Of a stretch of 64,000 nucleotides of DNA, positions 35,379-44,648 are shown one piece after another; within the stretch, counting starts at the first letter, position 1, and every line of letters begins with the position of its first letter. Both the position numbers and the translations under genes were made by a program. The DNA is taken from assembly GCA_022820485.1 (NCBI GenBank), contig JAJEFJ010000066.1:1-64000 (forward strand). The letters are read 5' to 3'. The DNA is from Candidatus Latescibacterota bacterium (GTDB lineage: Bacteria > Latescibacterota > UBA2968 > UBA8231). The notes under the pieces were generated by a model. That model did not search any database. It saw only the letters and a program-made list of their open reading frames with translations, and was not told the origin of the DNA.

Positions 35379-37628
35379 ATGGATCTCTTCGACGCCGGAC
35401 TGCGGGATCGCCAAGCGGAGGACCAACCCCTAGCCGCCCGCCTGCGACCGCACACCTTAGACGAATACGTCGGCCAAGACCACATTCTTGGGCCGGGTCG
35501 CCTGCTGCGGCGCGCCATTGAGGCCGACCAACTCTCCTCGCTGATTTTCTACGGCCCGCCCGGCACGGGCAAAACCACGCTCGCCGCGGTCATTGCCCAC
35601 ACCACCAGCGCCCATTTTATCTCCATCAACGCCGTCTTAGCTGGAGTCGCCGACATTCGCCAAGCCGTCGATGAGGCCGGCCAGTTGCGCAAGCTGCACA
35701 GCCGCAAAACCATCCTCTTTATCGACGAGGTCCACCGCTTCAACAAGGCCCAGCAAGACGCGCTCCTGCCCTGGGTCGAAAACGGCACCATCATCCTCAT
35801 CGGCGCAACCACCGAGAATCCCTACTTCTCGGTCAATCGCCCCTTGCTCTCGCGCAGCCGGGTTTTTCAACTCCAAGGCCTCAATTCCGCAGCCCTCGCG
35901 CACATCGCCCAACATGCGCTTACCGACTCGCGCGGCTACGGCCATCTCCGCGTCGCCCTGCATCCCGACGCCCTCGCGCATCTGATCGACGTGGCCAACG
36001 GCGACGCCCGCGCCCTACTCAACGCCTTGGAGCTAGCGGTCGAAACCACCGATCCAGACACCCAAGGACGGATCGTCGTCGACCTAGCAGTAGCCGAGGA
36101 GTCCATCCAGCGTCGCGCCCTGCTCTACGACAAGGAGGGCGACTACCACTTCGACGCCATCAGCGCCTTTATCAAATCCATGCGCGGCTCAGACCCAGAC
36201 GCCACCCTCTACTGGCTAGCGCGGATGGTGTACGCCGGTGAAGACCCCCGCTTCCTCTTTCGCCGCATGCTCATCTTCGCCAGCGAGGACGTCGGCCTCG
36301 CCGACGAACGCGCCCTCCAGGTCGTCATCGCCGCGGCTGAATCTTTCGACCGCATCGGCCTGCCCGAGGGACGCTTTCCACTGGCCCACGCCGCCTTGTA
36401 CTTAGCCACCGCGCCCAAGAGCAACTCGACTATGACTTTCTTCGACGCGCTGGCGGTCGTGGAAAAAGAGCGCGAAGGCGAGGTGCCCAATCACCTCAAA
36501 GACGCCAGCCGCGACAGCGAGGGCTTTGGCCACGGCGCTGGCTATCTCTACCCCCACGCTTACCGCGAACACTGGGTTGCCCAGCAGTACCTGCCCGCTG
36601 GTCTGCAGGGCCGCATCTTCTATCAACCCTCGGACCAAGGCCGAGAAAAAGACGTTGGCGACCGCATCCGTCAGCACCGCGATCTACAGCTCGCCGCCAT
36701 GTGCGAGGCAGAGTCCGCCCCGGCCGAGGTGCTGTCCCTGTCCCCACCCGATCAAGCGCGCGACCAATGGCTCAAACGCGCCAGCGGCGACGTTGGCACC
36801 CACCTAGAGCACACGCGCCAACGCCTCTTTTCCCCGCTTGCACTTGCGCGCCATCACCTCGTCCTCGACTTGGAAGCCAGCACGGGTCTGCTCACTTGGG
36901 AAGCCCTGCGGCGCGTGCCCGAAGGCGGCGTCTGGGCACACACCAGCGACAAAATCGCGGCCGTGGCCCTGCACGAAACCGCCGAGCACCTAGCTGAAAT
37001 CGAGCGGCCTCAAGTGCTGCAAGGCCCGCTCGCCGCCCTCGCCGCCCAGCTCGCCGACCACAACCCCGACATCCTCTTTGACGCCATCGTAGGCCGCAAC
37101 GCCCTCGGCGCGCTAGCGCACAAGGAAGAAGTCATCGCGGCCCTCTATCGCTACCTCGCCCCACAGGGCCGCATCAGCTTAGTCGAGACCCTCTCGCGCT
37201 GGTCGCAACGTCTGTACCAGTTGCTCGACTTACAACAACTAGGCGACCTAGGCGAGCGCCTCGTCGCCGCCGAAGAGGCCATCTACGCCGCGCCCGACAA
37301 CCCGCGAGTCAACTGGGATGCTGCGGATCTCGAACAGATGTTCGCGGCTGCGGGCTTTGGCGCGGTGCAGGTGCAGGTGGAAGCAGTCCAGTCACAGCGG
37401 CACATCGAGCCGCGCCATCTCGCGCATTGGTTCAATCCCGGCGGCGAGAAGCGGCACACGTACGCCCACCATCTAATCCATCATCTCGACGAAGGCGAAC
37501 TGCGGCAGGTGCGCAAGTTCTTTGAGCAGAGTTTGGCCAACCGCGCGGTGACTTGGACGACGCCGCAGGCATTTGTCACGGCAGAAGGGCGGCAAGAAAG
37601 CGATGCGGGGACCGCATCCAAGAATTGA
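35379..37628 (+). CDS. rarA: RarA/MgsA AAA+ ATPase fused to a methyltransferase-like domain
   Basis: 749 residues. Residues 1-430 are replication-associated recombination protein A, which acts at stalled replication forks. They include [12 protein letters not shown], the Walker A loop [14 protein letters not shown] (Lys65), the Walker B motif [15 protein letters not shown], sensor 1 [12 protein letters not shown] and the tetramerisation region [14 protein letters not shown], through [14 protein letters not shown]. Residues ~500-735 are an extra domain resembling a Rossmann-fold methyltransferase ([19 protein letters not shown]; later [14 protein letters not shown]). Its glycine-rich loop is degenerate, so methyl transfer is doubtful. 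Canonical RarA is ~430-450 residues; the longer form is known in some lineages. SD: CCGGAGGTG. Confidence 0.9.
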   Translation: MDLFDAGLRDRQAEDQPLAARLRPHTLDEYVGQDHILGPGRLLRRAIEADQLSSLIFYGPPGTGKTTLAAVIAHTTSAHFISINAVLAGVADIRQAVDEAGQLRKLHSRKTILFIDEVHRFNKAQQDALLPWVENGTIILIGATTENPYFSVNRPLLSRSRVFQLQGLNSAALAHIAQHALTDSRGYGHLRVALHPDALAHLIDVANGDARALLNALELAVETTDPDTQGRIVVDLAVAEESIQRRALLYDKEGDYHFDAISAFIKSMRGSDPDATLYWLARMVYAGEDPRFLFRRMLIFASEDVGLADERALQVVIAAAESFDRIGLPEGRFPLAHAALYLATAPKSNSTMTFFDALAVVEKEREGEVPNHLKDASRDSEGFGHGAGYLYPHAYREHWVAQQYLPAGLQGRIFYQPSDQGREKDVGDRIRQHRDLQLAAMCEAESAPAEVLSLSPPDQARDQWLKRASGDVGTHLEHTRQRLFSPLALARHHLVLDLEASTGLLTWEALRRVPEGGVWAHTSDKIAAVALHETAEHLAEIERPQVLQGPLAALAAQLADHNPDILFDAIVGRNALGALAHKEEVIAALYRYLAPQGRISLVETLSRWSQRLYQLLDLQQLGDLGERLVAAEEAIYAAPDNPRVNWDAADLEQMFAAAGFGAVQVQVEAVQSQRHIEPRHLAHWFNPGGEKRHTYAHHLIHHLDEGELRQVRKFFEQSLANRAVTWTTPQAFVTAEGRQESDAGTASKN

Positions 37629-37688
37629 TTTATGGCGTCTCACGGCTTACCTTATCCGCATTTCGCCACCTCTAACCCGCCATAGACT

Positions 37689-38903
37689 ATGATCGCCAAG
37701 CGCCTAACCTGTTTACTTGTATTGGGCCTCAGCGCCTGTAGCACCACCGAAGAGCAGGTCGTCGAACTCTTAGAACAGATGGCCGCCAACCCGGTGGATT
37801 CGCCCGCCTATCAGCAATCAATCGACGAATTAGCCGCCATTGGTCGGCCAGCCGCCCGCCAGCTCATCGCCCGCCTCAACCCCGACCTGTACCTCGGCGA
37901 GAACTACCGCGAGTTCCGCGACGAACAGGAAAAGCTCCGCATCGGCTGCGCCCGCGCCCTCGGCCACATCAAGCCGCGCGGAGCCACGGGCGCGCTCAAG
38001 GACCGGATCACCACCGCTTACACGGACCGCGAGCGCATCGCCTGCCTGTGGGCCATGGGCCAAGTCGGCTACGTCCAAGCGGGCGTGGATGCAGCCAAAG
38101 TCCAGCTCGAAGACGACGACCCTATCATCCGCATCCACGCGGCCATTGCCCTGCTCAAGATGGACGACGAACTCGGCACCAGTGAAATCGAAGCCGCCCT
38201 AGCCAGCAGCGATCCAGAGTTAGCCCAAACCGCCCTGCAAGGGCTAGAGGAATCCGGCTACTTTGGCGTCCCGCTGCTCGTGGAGTTGAGCGACCACGCC
38301 GGTCCTCACCAAGCTGCGCTGCGCTCGGTGATAGCCAAGGTCAAAGACCAACTCGTCGCCCAGCTAGGGGCCGAAGAGCCAGTCCACCGCCAGCGCGCTG
38401 CGCAAGCTCTCGGCTACATCGGCGACGAGGGCTCAGCGACTGCCCTAGCCGACTTGCTGGAAGATCCCAGCAATCAGGTGCGCTTCAGCACGGCCGCCGC
38501 CCTGGCCACCATGGAGCGCAGCCAAGGCATTGAATTCCTCTTTGAGGCTCTGCGCAACACCGACTCCATCCTCCGCGCCAATGCCGTCAAGTTTCTCACC
38601 AATGTCCAGCAACAATCCGGCGCAGTCGAAGCGCAACTCATAGCTGCCCTCAGCGCTGAGGATCCGCTCGCCCGCGCGGGCGCAGCGCAAGTCCTAGGCC
38701 AAGCGCGGGTGCAATCCGCCCTCAGCGCCCTGCTCGCAGCCACCGCAGACGAAGTCGCCGACGTGCGCGCCAATGTGGCCATTGCCCTCGGCCACATCGG
38801 CGGCGACCAAAGCCGCGCTCAGCTCGAAACATTGCGCCACGACAGCGACGCCACCGTTTCCTACTACGCCGAGTGGGCCTTAGGTCAGCTCGGATCGAGT
38901 TGA
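37689..38903 (+). CDS. HEAT-repeat lipoprotein
   Basis: 404 residues with a lipoprotein signal (MIAKRLTCLLVLGLSAC, Cys17). The rest is a run of about ten two-helix HEAT or PBS-lyase-type repeats, for example IGCARALGHIKPRGATGAL, AAQALGYIGDEGSATALADL and NVAIALGHIGGDQSRAQLE. Such solenoids act as protein-binding scaffolds and this one is membrane-anchored in the periplasm. No catalytic motif. It is followed 21 bases later by a secreted NTF2-like protein and then a symporter, all on the plus strand; the set could be one operon. Confidence 0.85.
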   Translation: MIAKRLTCLLVLGLSACSTTEEQVVELLEQMAANPVDSPAYQQSIDELAAIGRPAARQLIARLNPDLYLGENYREFRDEQEKLRIGCARALGHIKPRGATGALKDRITTAYTDRERIACLWAMGQVGYVQAGVDAAKVQLEDDDPIIRIHAAIALLKMDDELGTSEIEAALASSDPELAQTALQGLEESGYFGVPLLVELSDHAGPHQAALRSVIAKVKDQLVAQLGAEEPVHRQRAAQALGYIGDEGSATALADLLEDPSNQVRFSTAAALATMERSQGIEFLFEALRNTDSILRANAVKFLTNVQQQSGAVEAQLIAALSAEDPLARAGAAQVLGQARVQSALSALLAATADEVADVRANVAIALGHIGGDQSRAQLETLRHDSDATVSYYAEWALGQLGSS

Positions 38904-38924
38904 CCCTAACCCCCCCTTCGCGCC

Positions 38925-39839
38925 ATGCAAAATGCAATCTACCTGTTGTTCGTCCTTTTGGCCCTGCCGCCATTTGCCGCGCCCAGCCGCGCCGGCGAGA
39001 CGCCCGAGACTCTTCTCATCCGCCAAGCCCTCGCCAACGACATCTCCGGGTATCGCCGGGCTGATACCGAACTGGCCCTCAAGGCGTATCACCCGCACTT
39101 CGTCGCCTATCAGGGCCACGCCAACGGCGACCCGCGCGCTTGGACGGTTCTGCACGAAGACCGCGATGCGTTCGCCAGCCAGCTAGCGGAGGACCTCAGC
39201 GCCCAGCGCTATGAAGTCACGCGCACGGTTCCCTTTATCGCAGTGCGTGCAACCCACGCCATTGCCACCAGCGTGGACTCCGGGCTCGTCGTCGATCGCC
39301 AGACCAGCGAGCCCACACCCGTTGTCGTCCACCGCTTCTGGACCTTCCTCAAGGAAGAGGACGACTGGCTCGCCACCGGCATGGTCGCGGATTTGGGCGA
39401 CACGCTCTTGCCCGCAGCCGGCGCGCCCGCCAACGGCGAAATCGCCGAGCTGTTGCAGCGCGAAAGCCAAGCGTGGGAAGCGGGCAGCGGCATTCTCGGC
39501 TTCTTCGACGCCAACTTCACTGGCTACGAAGCCTTGGGCGCTTTCAAACCGGCCTCCTACAAAATCGCCTTCAGCGGCAGCGAGGAACTAGAAAAGTGGC
39601 TCGACAAGCGGCTACCCTACGTGCAGTATGACCTCGACCGCAAAGTACTCCATACGGCCATAGGCCCTAACGGCGACGAAGCCTTGGCCGTCACGCATGA
39701 AAAAGTGGCCGTCGAACACGTCAAAGGACCGGCCAAACACCACAAGGAACGCTACGTGTTCTGGACGCTGAGCCGCCGCTCCGGCTCGTGGAAAGTCACC
39801 AACATGGTCTTCGACTTGGGGCTGGAACTTTCCGACTAA
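38925..39839 (+). CDS. secreted protein with two NTF2-like halves
   Basis: 304 residues beginning with a Sec signal (MQNAIYLLFVLLALPPFAAP, cleavage near SRAGE). The mature part seems to have two SnoaL/NTF2-like halves. Each has an early helix pair and a strand ending in a conserved Trp segment: VVHRFWTFLKEEDDWLATGM near residues 130-150 and RYVFWTLSRRSGSWKVTNM near 278-296. Such proteins bind small ligands or serve as assembly modules. Family assignment is by pattern only. It lies between a HEAT lipoprotein and an SSS-family symporter (three-base gap), so a role in ligand capture for transport is conceivable. Confidence 0.55.
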   Translation: MQNAIYLLFVLLALPPFAAPSRAGETPETLLIRQALANDISGYRRADTELALKAYHPHFVAYQGHANGDPRAWTVLHEDRDAFASQLAEDLSAQRYEVTRTVPFIAVRATHAIATSVDSGLVVDRQTSEPTPVVVHRFWTFLKEEDDWLATGMVADLGDTLLPAAGAPANGEIAELLQRESQAWEAGSGILGFFDANFTGYEALGAFKPASYKIAFSGSEELEKWLDKRLPYVQYDLDRKVLHTAIGPNGDEALAVTHEKVAVEHVKGPAKHHKERYVFWTLSRRSGSWKVTNMVFDLGLELSD

Positions 39840-39842
39840 CTC

Positions 39843-41717
39843 ATGGAAAAGCTGGTCTGGCTACTGCTCTTTACCGTCGGCTACTGGTCGTACTGCATCT
39901 TCTGGGGCGTCAAAGGAGCCCGCCGGGCCAAGACGGCCTCAGATTACTTTATCGCCGGCCGCGGCATCGGCCTGTGGGTCTTCGTGCTCGCCGCCACCGC
40001 CACTTCCTTTAGCGGCTGGACCTTCGTCGGCCACCCCGGCACCATCTACAACGTCGGCCTGCCCTACGCCTTTGCCTCCTTTTACGCGATCACCATCCCC
40101 TTCACCGGGGTGTTGTTCCTCAAGCGCCAGTGGCTTTTGGGCCAGCGCTTTGGCTATATCACGCCGGGCGAGATGTTCAGCGACTACTACCGCACGGACG
40201 CGATGCGTTTCCTCACCGTCATCGTCGCGCTCGTCTTCAGCGTGCCCTATCTCGGCATCCAGCTCAAGGCATCGGGCTTGCTGTTCAACCGCCTGACGAC
40301 TGGCACGCCGCTGGAGGGCACCTTCATCCACTCGGTCGAAGGTGGGGCGATTGTGCTTTCGGTCATCGTCTTTATCTACGTAGCATCCGGCGGGTTGCGC
40401 TCGGTCGCCTACGTGGACTGCGCCCAGTGCATCCTCTTGGCCTTCGGCATCGTCGTCCTCGGCTTTGTTGCCCTCGACTTGGTCGGCGGCTGGACGGCCT
40501 TCAAGGGGGGATTGGTCGCCCTCGCCCAACAAAAACCCGATATGGTCGCCATTCCGACCCGGCCGGAGTCTGCCTCCTTTTTCGAACGAGTCGGCACTAT
40601 GTTTTTCGACAGCACCGGCGGCCCTTGGACCGGCCTGATGATCCTGACCTATATGTTCGCCTTGATGGGCATTCAGTCGGCTCCGGCCTTTTCGATGTGG
40701 GCTTTTGCCAACCGCGACCCTCGGCCTTTTCCCTGGCAACAGGTTTTCGCCTCTTCGCTGGTCATCGGCGGCATCTTGTTCTTTTTCACCGCCTTCCAAG
40801 GGCTGGGCGTCCGGCTGCTCGATATGGAACTGATCGCCGGGACTAAACCCCTCGGCCTGCCCGCATCCGACCACTTGGTTCCCTACCTGATCGATACCTT
40901 AGCCGGCAGCTTTCCCTTCCTCTTGGGGCTTTTGGCCGTTTGCGCGCTAGCCGCAATGCAATCGACCGGGGCCGCCTATATGTCCACGGCCAGTGGCATT
41001 ATCACCCGCGACCTCTACCGCCATTTCTTCAACAAAGAAGCATCGCATTCGGCCCAAGTCTTTGTCGGTCGCTTGACTGTGGCGGTCGTCGTCAGCCTAG
41101 CCCTGCTAGTCGGCCTAGCCTCCGGCGACCTGCTCGTCTTGCTCGGAGGGTTAGCCGTCTCCTATGGATTCCAAATGTGGCCGGCGCTGCTGGGCATCTG
41201 CTACATCCGCTTCTTCACCCCCAAGGCCATCGTCGCCGGACTCATCGCCGGACTCATCGCCGTTACCTTCACCTACATAACCGAGCTAGGCGGCCTCATC
41301 GGCATTGGCCGCTATCCGCTCACGCTCCACAGCGCCGGTTGGGGCATCCTCTTTAACATGGGCACTGTCGTCATCGTCAGCTTGTTCACTCAGCCCAAGG
41401 AAGCCAACCATTTGGCCCACCGCGATCGCTACCATCACTTCCTCAAAGAACACACGACCCTGCCCGAGGCGAAAAAGAAATGGAAAACGCCGGTCTGGAT
41501 TTTGACGATCGTCTGGTTCCTCTGCGCCATCGGCCCCTTTGCCGTCCTTGGCAATCAGACCGATCCAGCCCAATGGCCCTTGGGGATTCCCTCGCTGTGG
41601 ATATGGCAGATCGCCTGGTGGATCATCGGCTGTTTTATGATGTACTTGCTGGCCTTTAAGCTGGAAATGTCCACCGTCCCCACCAGCGAGGTCGAATCCC
41701 CGCCGCAAGACGACTAA
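39843..41717 (+). CDS. sodium:solute symporter family protein
   Basis: 624 residues with about 13-14 hydrophobic spans in the LeuT-fold SSS pattern. The N-terminal region ASDYFIAGRGIGLWVFVLA, SGWTFVGHPGTIYNVGLP and the Na+-site region QSTGAAYMSTASGIITRDLY are typical. It would import a small organic solute with sodium. The substrate is not readable. The C-terminus carries a cytosolic segment and two more spans, longer than the shortest family members. It starts three bases after the NTF2-like gene and is the last gene before the 24-bp repeat. Confidence 0.9.
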   Translation: MEKLVWLLLFTVGYWSYCIFWGVKGARRAKTASDYFIAGRGIGLWVFVLAATATSFSGWTFVGHPGTIYNVGLPYAFASFYAITIPFTGVLFLKRQWLLGQRFGYITPGEMFSDYYRTDAMRFLTVIVALVFSVPYLGIQLKASGLLFNRLTTGTPLEGTFIHSVEGGAIVLSVIVFIYVASGGLRSVAYVDCAQCILLAFGIVVLGFVALDLVGGWTAFKGGLVALAQQKPDMVAIPTRPESASFFERVGTMFFDSTGGPWTGLMILTYMFALMGIQSAPAFSMWAFANRDPRPFPWQQVFASSLVIGGILFFFTAFQGLGVRLLDMELIAGTKPLGLPASDHLVPYLIDTLAGSFPFLLGLLAVCALAAMQSTGAAYMSTASGIITRDLYRHFFNKEASHSAQVFVGRLTVAVVVSLALLVGLASGDLLVLLGGLAVSYGFQMWPALLGICYIRFFTPKAIVAGLIAGLIAVTFTYITELGGLIGIGRYPLTLHSAGWGILFNMGTVVIVSLFTQPKEANHLAHRDRYHHFLKEHTTLPEAKKKWKTPVWILTIVWFLCAIGPFAVLGNQTDPAQWPLGIPSLWIWQIAWWIIGCFMMYLLAFKLEMSTVPTSEVESPPQDD

Positions 41718-41745
41718 GAAGCTGGCTGAAAACTCCGGTAGCAAG

Positions 41746-41769
41746 GTATCCGCAGATGAACGCAGATGA
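41746..41769. repeat. 24-bp dispersed repeat, copy 2 (inverted)
   Basis: GTATCCGCAGATGAACGCAG... is the exact reverse complement of 35280-35303, and a partial third unit GAGCACAGATG follows. It lies in the 111-base gap between the SSS symporter and the NhaC-type antiporter genes. Confidence 0.7.
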
Positions 41770-41828
41770 GCACAGATGCTGGATGACGTTGCTTGGAGCG
41801 TACTCGGAATTTTCGGACGACTTCTAAG

Positions 41829-43523
41829 ATGCGCTCCGCCTTTCCCTTTCTCCGCTTGCTGCTAGCGCTCGGCGCGGCCCTGCTCGGCGCGCTGCTCTTG
41901 CCCGATCAAGGTACAACGAGCGGACTGAGCCTTTTTCCGCCCGCTGCGGCCATCCTCGTCGCCGTGGCCACTGGACGCCTGATCTTGGGACTCGGGTTGG
42001 CAATCGTCGGCGGTGCGCTCATTTCCCTGCCGGCAGACGTCCCATTCTACGCGATCCCATTTCGCGGCTTAGAGCGCGCGCTCTTAGACTTTGTCTGGAC
42101 CCCGCTGCGCGATTCCTTTCAACTCTTCATCCTCGGCTTCACGGCCTCCCTGATCGGTATGGTGCGCGTCATCTCGCTGGCCGGAGGCACCCGCGGCATC
42201 GCCGACTTGTTGGTCGCCCGGGCCGCGGGCGTGCGCTCGGCCCGGCTGGCCACCGCGCTGCTGGGGCTGGCGGTCTTTTTCGATGATTACGCCAACACGC
42301 TCGTCGTCGGCACCACCATGCGCCCCATCGCCGACCGCTTCCGCATCTCGCGCGAAAAGCTGGCCTTTCTCGTCGATTCCACCGCCGCCCCCGTAGCTGG
42401 CATCGCCGTTGTCAGCACTTGGATCGGCTTTGAAGTCGGTCTGTTCGACAGCGCGATGGAGCAAGTCGGCGCAGGGGTCTCCGGCTACGAGTTGTTCTTC
42501 CGCGCTCTGCCGGCCCGCTTCTACTGCCTGCTAACCTTGGCTTTCGTGCTGTGCTCCACTGTCGCCGGCCGCGATTTTGGCCCGATGCTCAAAGCCGAGG
42601 AGCGCGCCCGGCGAACCGGCCAAGTCCTCGCGCCGGGAGACCGCCCGATGACCGGCGACGCCTCCCAACTCCCCGAGCACCCCGGCCTCCGCGCCCATTG
42701 GGCCGTAGCCGCAGGCCCCGTCCTCCTCGTCGTCGCTGGCGTCCTCGGCGGGATGCACCTAGACGCCAGCCAAGCACCGGCTGTGGTGGCCGCTCGCGCC
42801 GAACACGGCTTTTTCGCCCGGCTCTACTGGATCCAAGTTTTTTCCCACGCCGACGGAGCCAAAGTGATGTTCCTATCCGCCTTAGCTGGCTCGGTACTGG
42901 CTGCGGTCTTGGCCCTAACCCGCCGCGAGGAAGCAAGCCCTAGACGCCCGCTCGGCCTAGTGGAAGTCTGCAAGACTTGGGCGAGCGGCATTACGGGCTT
43001 TTCCTATGCGCTGGTGATATTGATCTTGGCCTGGGCGATCAAGGAAACCTGCGAGGCCGTCGAGACCTCGGCCTATATCGTCGGTGCGCTCTCCGGCTTC
43101 CTCGACCCGCACTTCCTCCCCCTCCTCGTCTTCCTACTCGCCGCGGTGGTCGCCTTCTCCATCGGCACCTCGTGGACGACCATGGCCGTACTCTTGCCGA
43201 CCATGATCCCGGTAGCCTACGACTTGGGTGGTCTGGCGCTGACGGTCCTCGTCGCCGCCGCGGTATTGGATGGCGCGATCTTCGGCGACCATTGCTCCCC
43301 CATCAGCGACACCACCGTCCTCTCCAGCATTGCCGCCGCCTGCGACCACCTAGCCCACGTGCGCACCCAGATACCCTACGCCCTGACGACGATGACAATC
43401 GCCGGGCTGTGCGGCTACTTGGGCAGCACCCTGCTGTGGTCGCCGACCACTGGCTTGGCTGTGGGACTATGCCTGATTATTGCAGTGATTTTTGTAGTGG
43501 GAAGAAAAACAGACGCCGATTGA
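41829..43523 (+). CDS. NhaC-family Na+/H+ antiporter
   Basis: 564 residues from the ATG at 41829. An integral membrane protein with about 11-13 spans of the ion transporter superfamily. Typical segments are FILGFTASLIGMVRV, ALLGLAVFFDDYANTLVVG (conserved charged pair in a membrane segment), STAAPVAGIAVVSTWIGFEV and the C-terminal GTSWTTMAVLLPTMIPVAY with FGDHCSPISDTTVLSS. It exchanges sodium or a carboxylate for protons at the inner membrane. Placed after a sodium-coupled symporter, it could help restore the sodium gradient. That link is inference from position. Confidence 0.87.
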   Translation: MRSAFPFLRLLLALGAALLGALLLPDQGTTSGLSLFPPAAAILVAVATGRLILGLGLAIVGGALISLPADVPFYAIPFRGLERALLDFVWTPLRDSFQLFILGFTASLIGMVRVISLAGGTRGIADLLVARAAGVRSARLATALLGLAVFFDDYANTLVVGTTMRPIADRFRISREKLAFLVDSTAAPVAGIAVVSTWIGFEVGLFDSAMEQVGAGVSGYELFFRALPARFYCLLTLAFVLCSTVAGRDFGPMLKAEERARRTGQVLAPGDRPMTGDASQLPEHPGLRAHWAVAAGPVLLVVAGVLGGMHLDASQAPAVVAARAEHGFFARLYWIQVFSHADGAKVMFLSALAGSVLAAVLALTRREEASPRRPLGLVEVCKTWASGITGFSYALVILILAWAIKETCEAVETSAYIVGALSGFLDPHFLPLLVFLLAAVVAFSIGTSWTTMAVLLPTMIPVAYDLGGLALTVLVAAAVLDGAIFGDHCSPISDTTVLSSIAAACDHLAHVRTQIPYALTTMTIAGLCGYLGSTLLWSPTTGLAVGLCLIIAVIFVVGRKTDAD

Positions 43524-43539
43524 CTAAGCCGTGGACTGG

Positions 43540-44040
43540 CTACCACCCCGCCGTCGTCCGATTCACCAATTCCTCTAACACCATGTCCAGCGCCCGCTCC
43601 ACCGCCGGATCCCGCCCCTCTTCCTCGGCCAGCGCGGCGTCATAAGTTGCCCATCCCTCTAGCTCGGACAAGGTCAACAACACCTCCCCATCCTCCACCC
43701 GCACCAATTCGGCCGCTACCAAGACCGCAAACCGGTACTGCTCGGTCTGCTCGGCCGTCGTATAGGTAAAGGGGCGGTCCTCAATGGAGATCACGTTGAG
43801 TTGCAAGAGGGCATCGGCGCTCTCTTCGTCAACGACCCGCAACTGGCCATCCGCGGTGTAAAGCGAATCGGCGAGTTCAGTTAGACGCTCGGCCACGGCG
43901 AACTCCGAGGTCTGGTTGTCAGCTACGGGGATGCCAATGCTGCGGATGCCGCCCAACAGGCCGCCGGAGGTTGAGTAATAAGCACATCCACCGATGCAGA
44001 GCGCGGCCAGCGCCACTCTAATCGTCTGACTTGCTCGCAT
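43540..44040 (-). CDS. lptE: LptE-like outer-membrane lipoprotein
   Basis: 166 residues from the ATG at 44040. Lipoprotein signal MRASQTIRVALAALCIGGC, then a Gly-rich stretch (STSGGLLGGIRSIGIPVADNQ) and helices ending in AVERALDMVLEELVNRT. This matches the LptE/RlpB family as I recall it (a GG-hydrophobic-IP-x-x-xNQT pattern); LptE plugs LptD and helps insert lipopolysaccharide in the outer membrane. The gene overlaps the preceding minus-strand gene by 23 bases. A periplasmic lipoprotein of another family with the same short pattern is the alternative. Confidence 0.65.
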   Translation of the reverse strand: MRASQTIRVALAALCIGGCAYYSTSGGLLGGIRSIGIPVADNQTSEFAVAERLTELADSLYTADGQLRVVDEESADALLQLNVISIEDRPFTYTTAEQTEQYRFAVLVAAELVRVEDGEVLLTLSELEGWATYDAALAEEEGRDPAVERALDMVLEELVNRTTAGW

Positions 44041-44575
44041 CGCCCTCGGCTGCAGGCTTACTCGCATCGTCATCAGCGGCGGACTTACTCACATCGTCCT
44101 CGACCGCCGGCTTGCTCACATCCTCCTCAGCGGCTGACTTGCTCCCGTCGTCCTCAGCCACCGCCAACGACCTCGCTCCGTCGCCCACGGCAATGGGCTG
44201 GTTCTGGGGCCGCCCCCGCACATCGCCCCCTCGCACCTCCAGCCGCTGCCACTGCTCTTGGCCCGGGGCGCGAGCCACCGAGTGCTCGACCATCATCGCG
44301 CTCAAAGGCCGGGTATCGCCCACCACCGGCACCTCGCCTACGACCGGAGCGCGCACCGTACACAGGCGAGGTTGCACATGGGTGGCGACTACTCGCGCCT
44401 TGACCGCTTCCCAGCGACCCAGCGGCTGCCCGCTGTCTGGGTCTGCGATCTCCCCGTGCAAGGCGAAAATGGCAAAGGCCATGCCTTCTTGGACGCCCTG
44501 CTCGCTGCCGACGTTGAGTACCAGCGTTGTGTCGTCGATAATGGCGGCTACTTTGCCCTCAATAGGCGTGCTCAT
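44018..44575 (-). CDS. FlgT-C-like small beta protein with acidic repeat tail
   Basis: 185 residues, with a short beta domain (residues 1-105, beginning EGKVAAIIDDTTLVLNVGSE, with GVQEGMAFAIFA and RVVATHVQPRLCTV). This resembles the FlgT C-terminal fold or other small SH3-like modules that report on cell-envelope state. Residues ~138-185 are a low-complexity acidic tail of about five repeats of the form [D/E][D/E]xxSK[S/P]A. No signal peptide is seen. It precedes and overlaps the lptE-like gene. I cannot give a function. Confidence 0.5.
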   Translation of the reverse strand: MSTPIEGKVAAIIDDTTLVLNVGSEQGVQEGMAFAIFALHGEIADPDSGQPLGRWEAVKARVVATHVQPRLCTVRAPVVGEVPVVGDTRPLSAMMVEHSVARAPGQEQWQRLEVRGGDVRGRPQNQPIAVGDGARSLAVAEDDGSKSAAEEDVSKPAVEDDVSKSAADDDASKPAAEGDASKSDD

Positions 44576-44589
44576 ACGGCTGTACTCCG

Positions 44590-44626
44590 AAAAAAAGACC
44601 GGCCCGCGTTTGCTGGACCGGTCTTT
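44590..44626 (-). terminator. intrinsic terminator, minus strand
   Basis: AAAGACCGG and CCGGTCTTT form a 9-bp stem around a 15-base loop. On the minus strand it is followed by a run of T residues (complement of 44590-44596), so it ends transcription of the M23 peptidase gene before the FlgT-C-like gene. Confidence 0.75.
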
Positions 44627-44648
44627 AGGTACTTGGTAGAGGTTCGAA

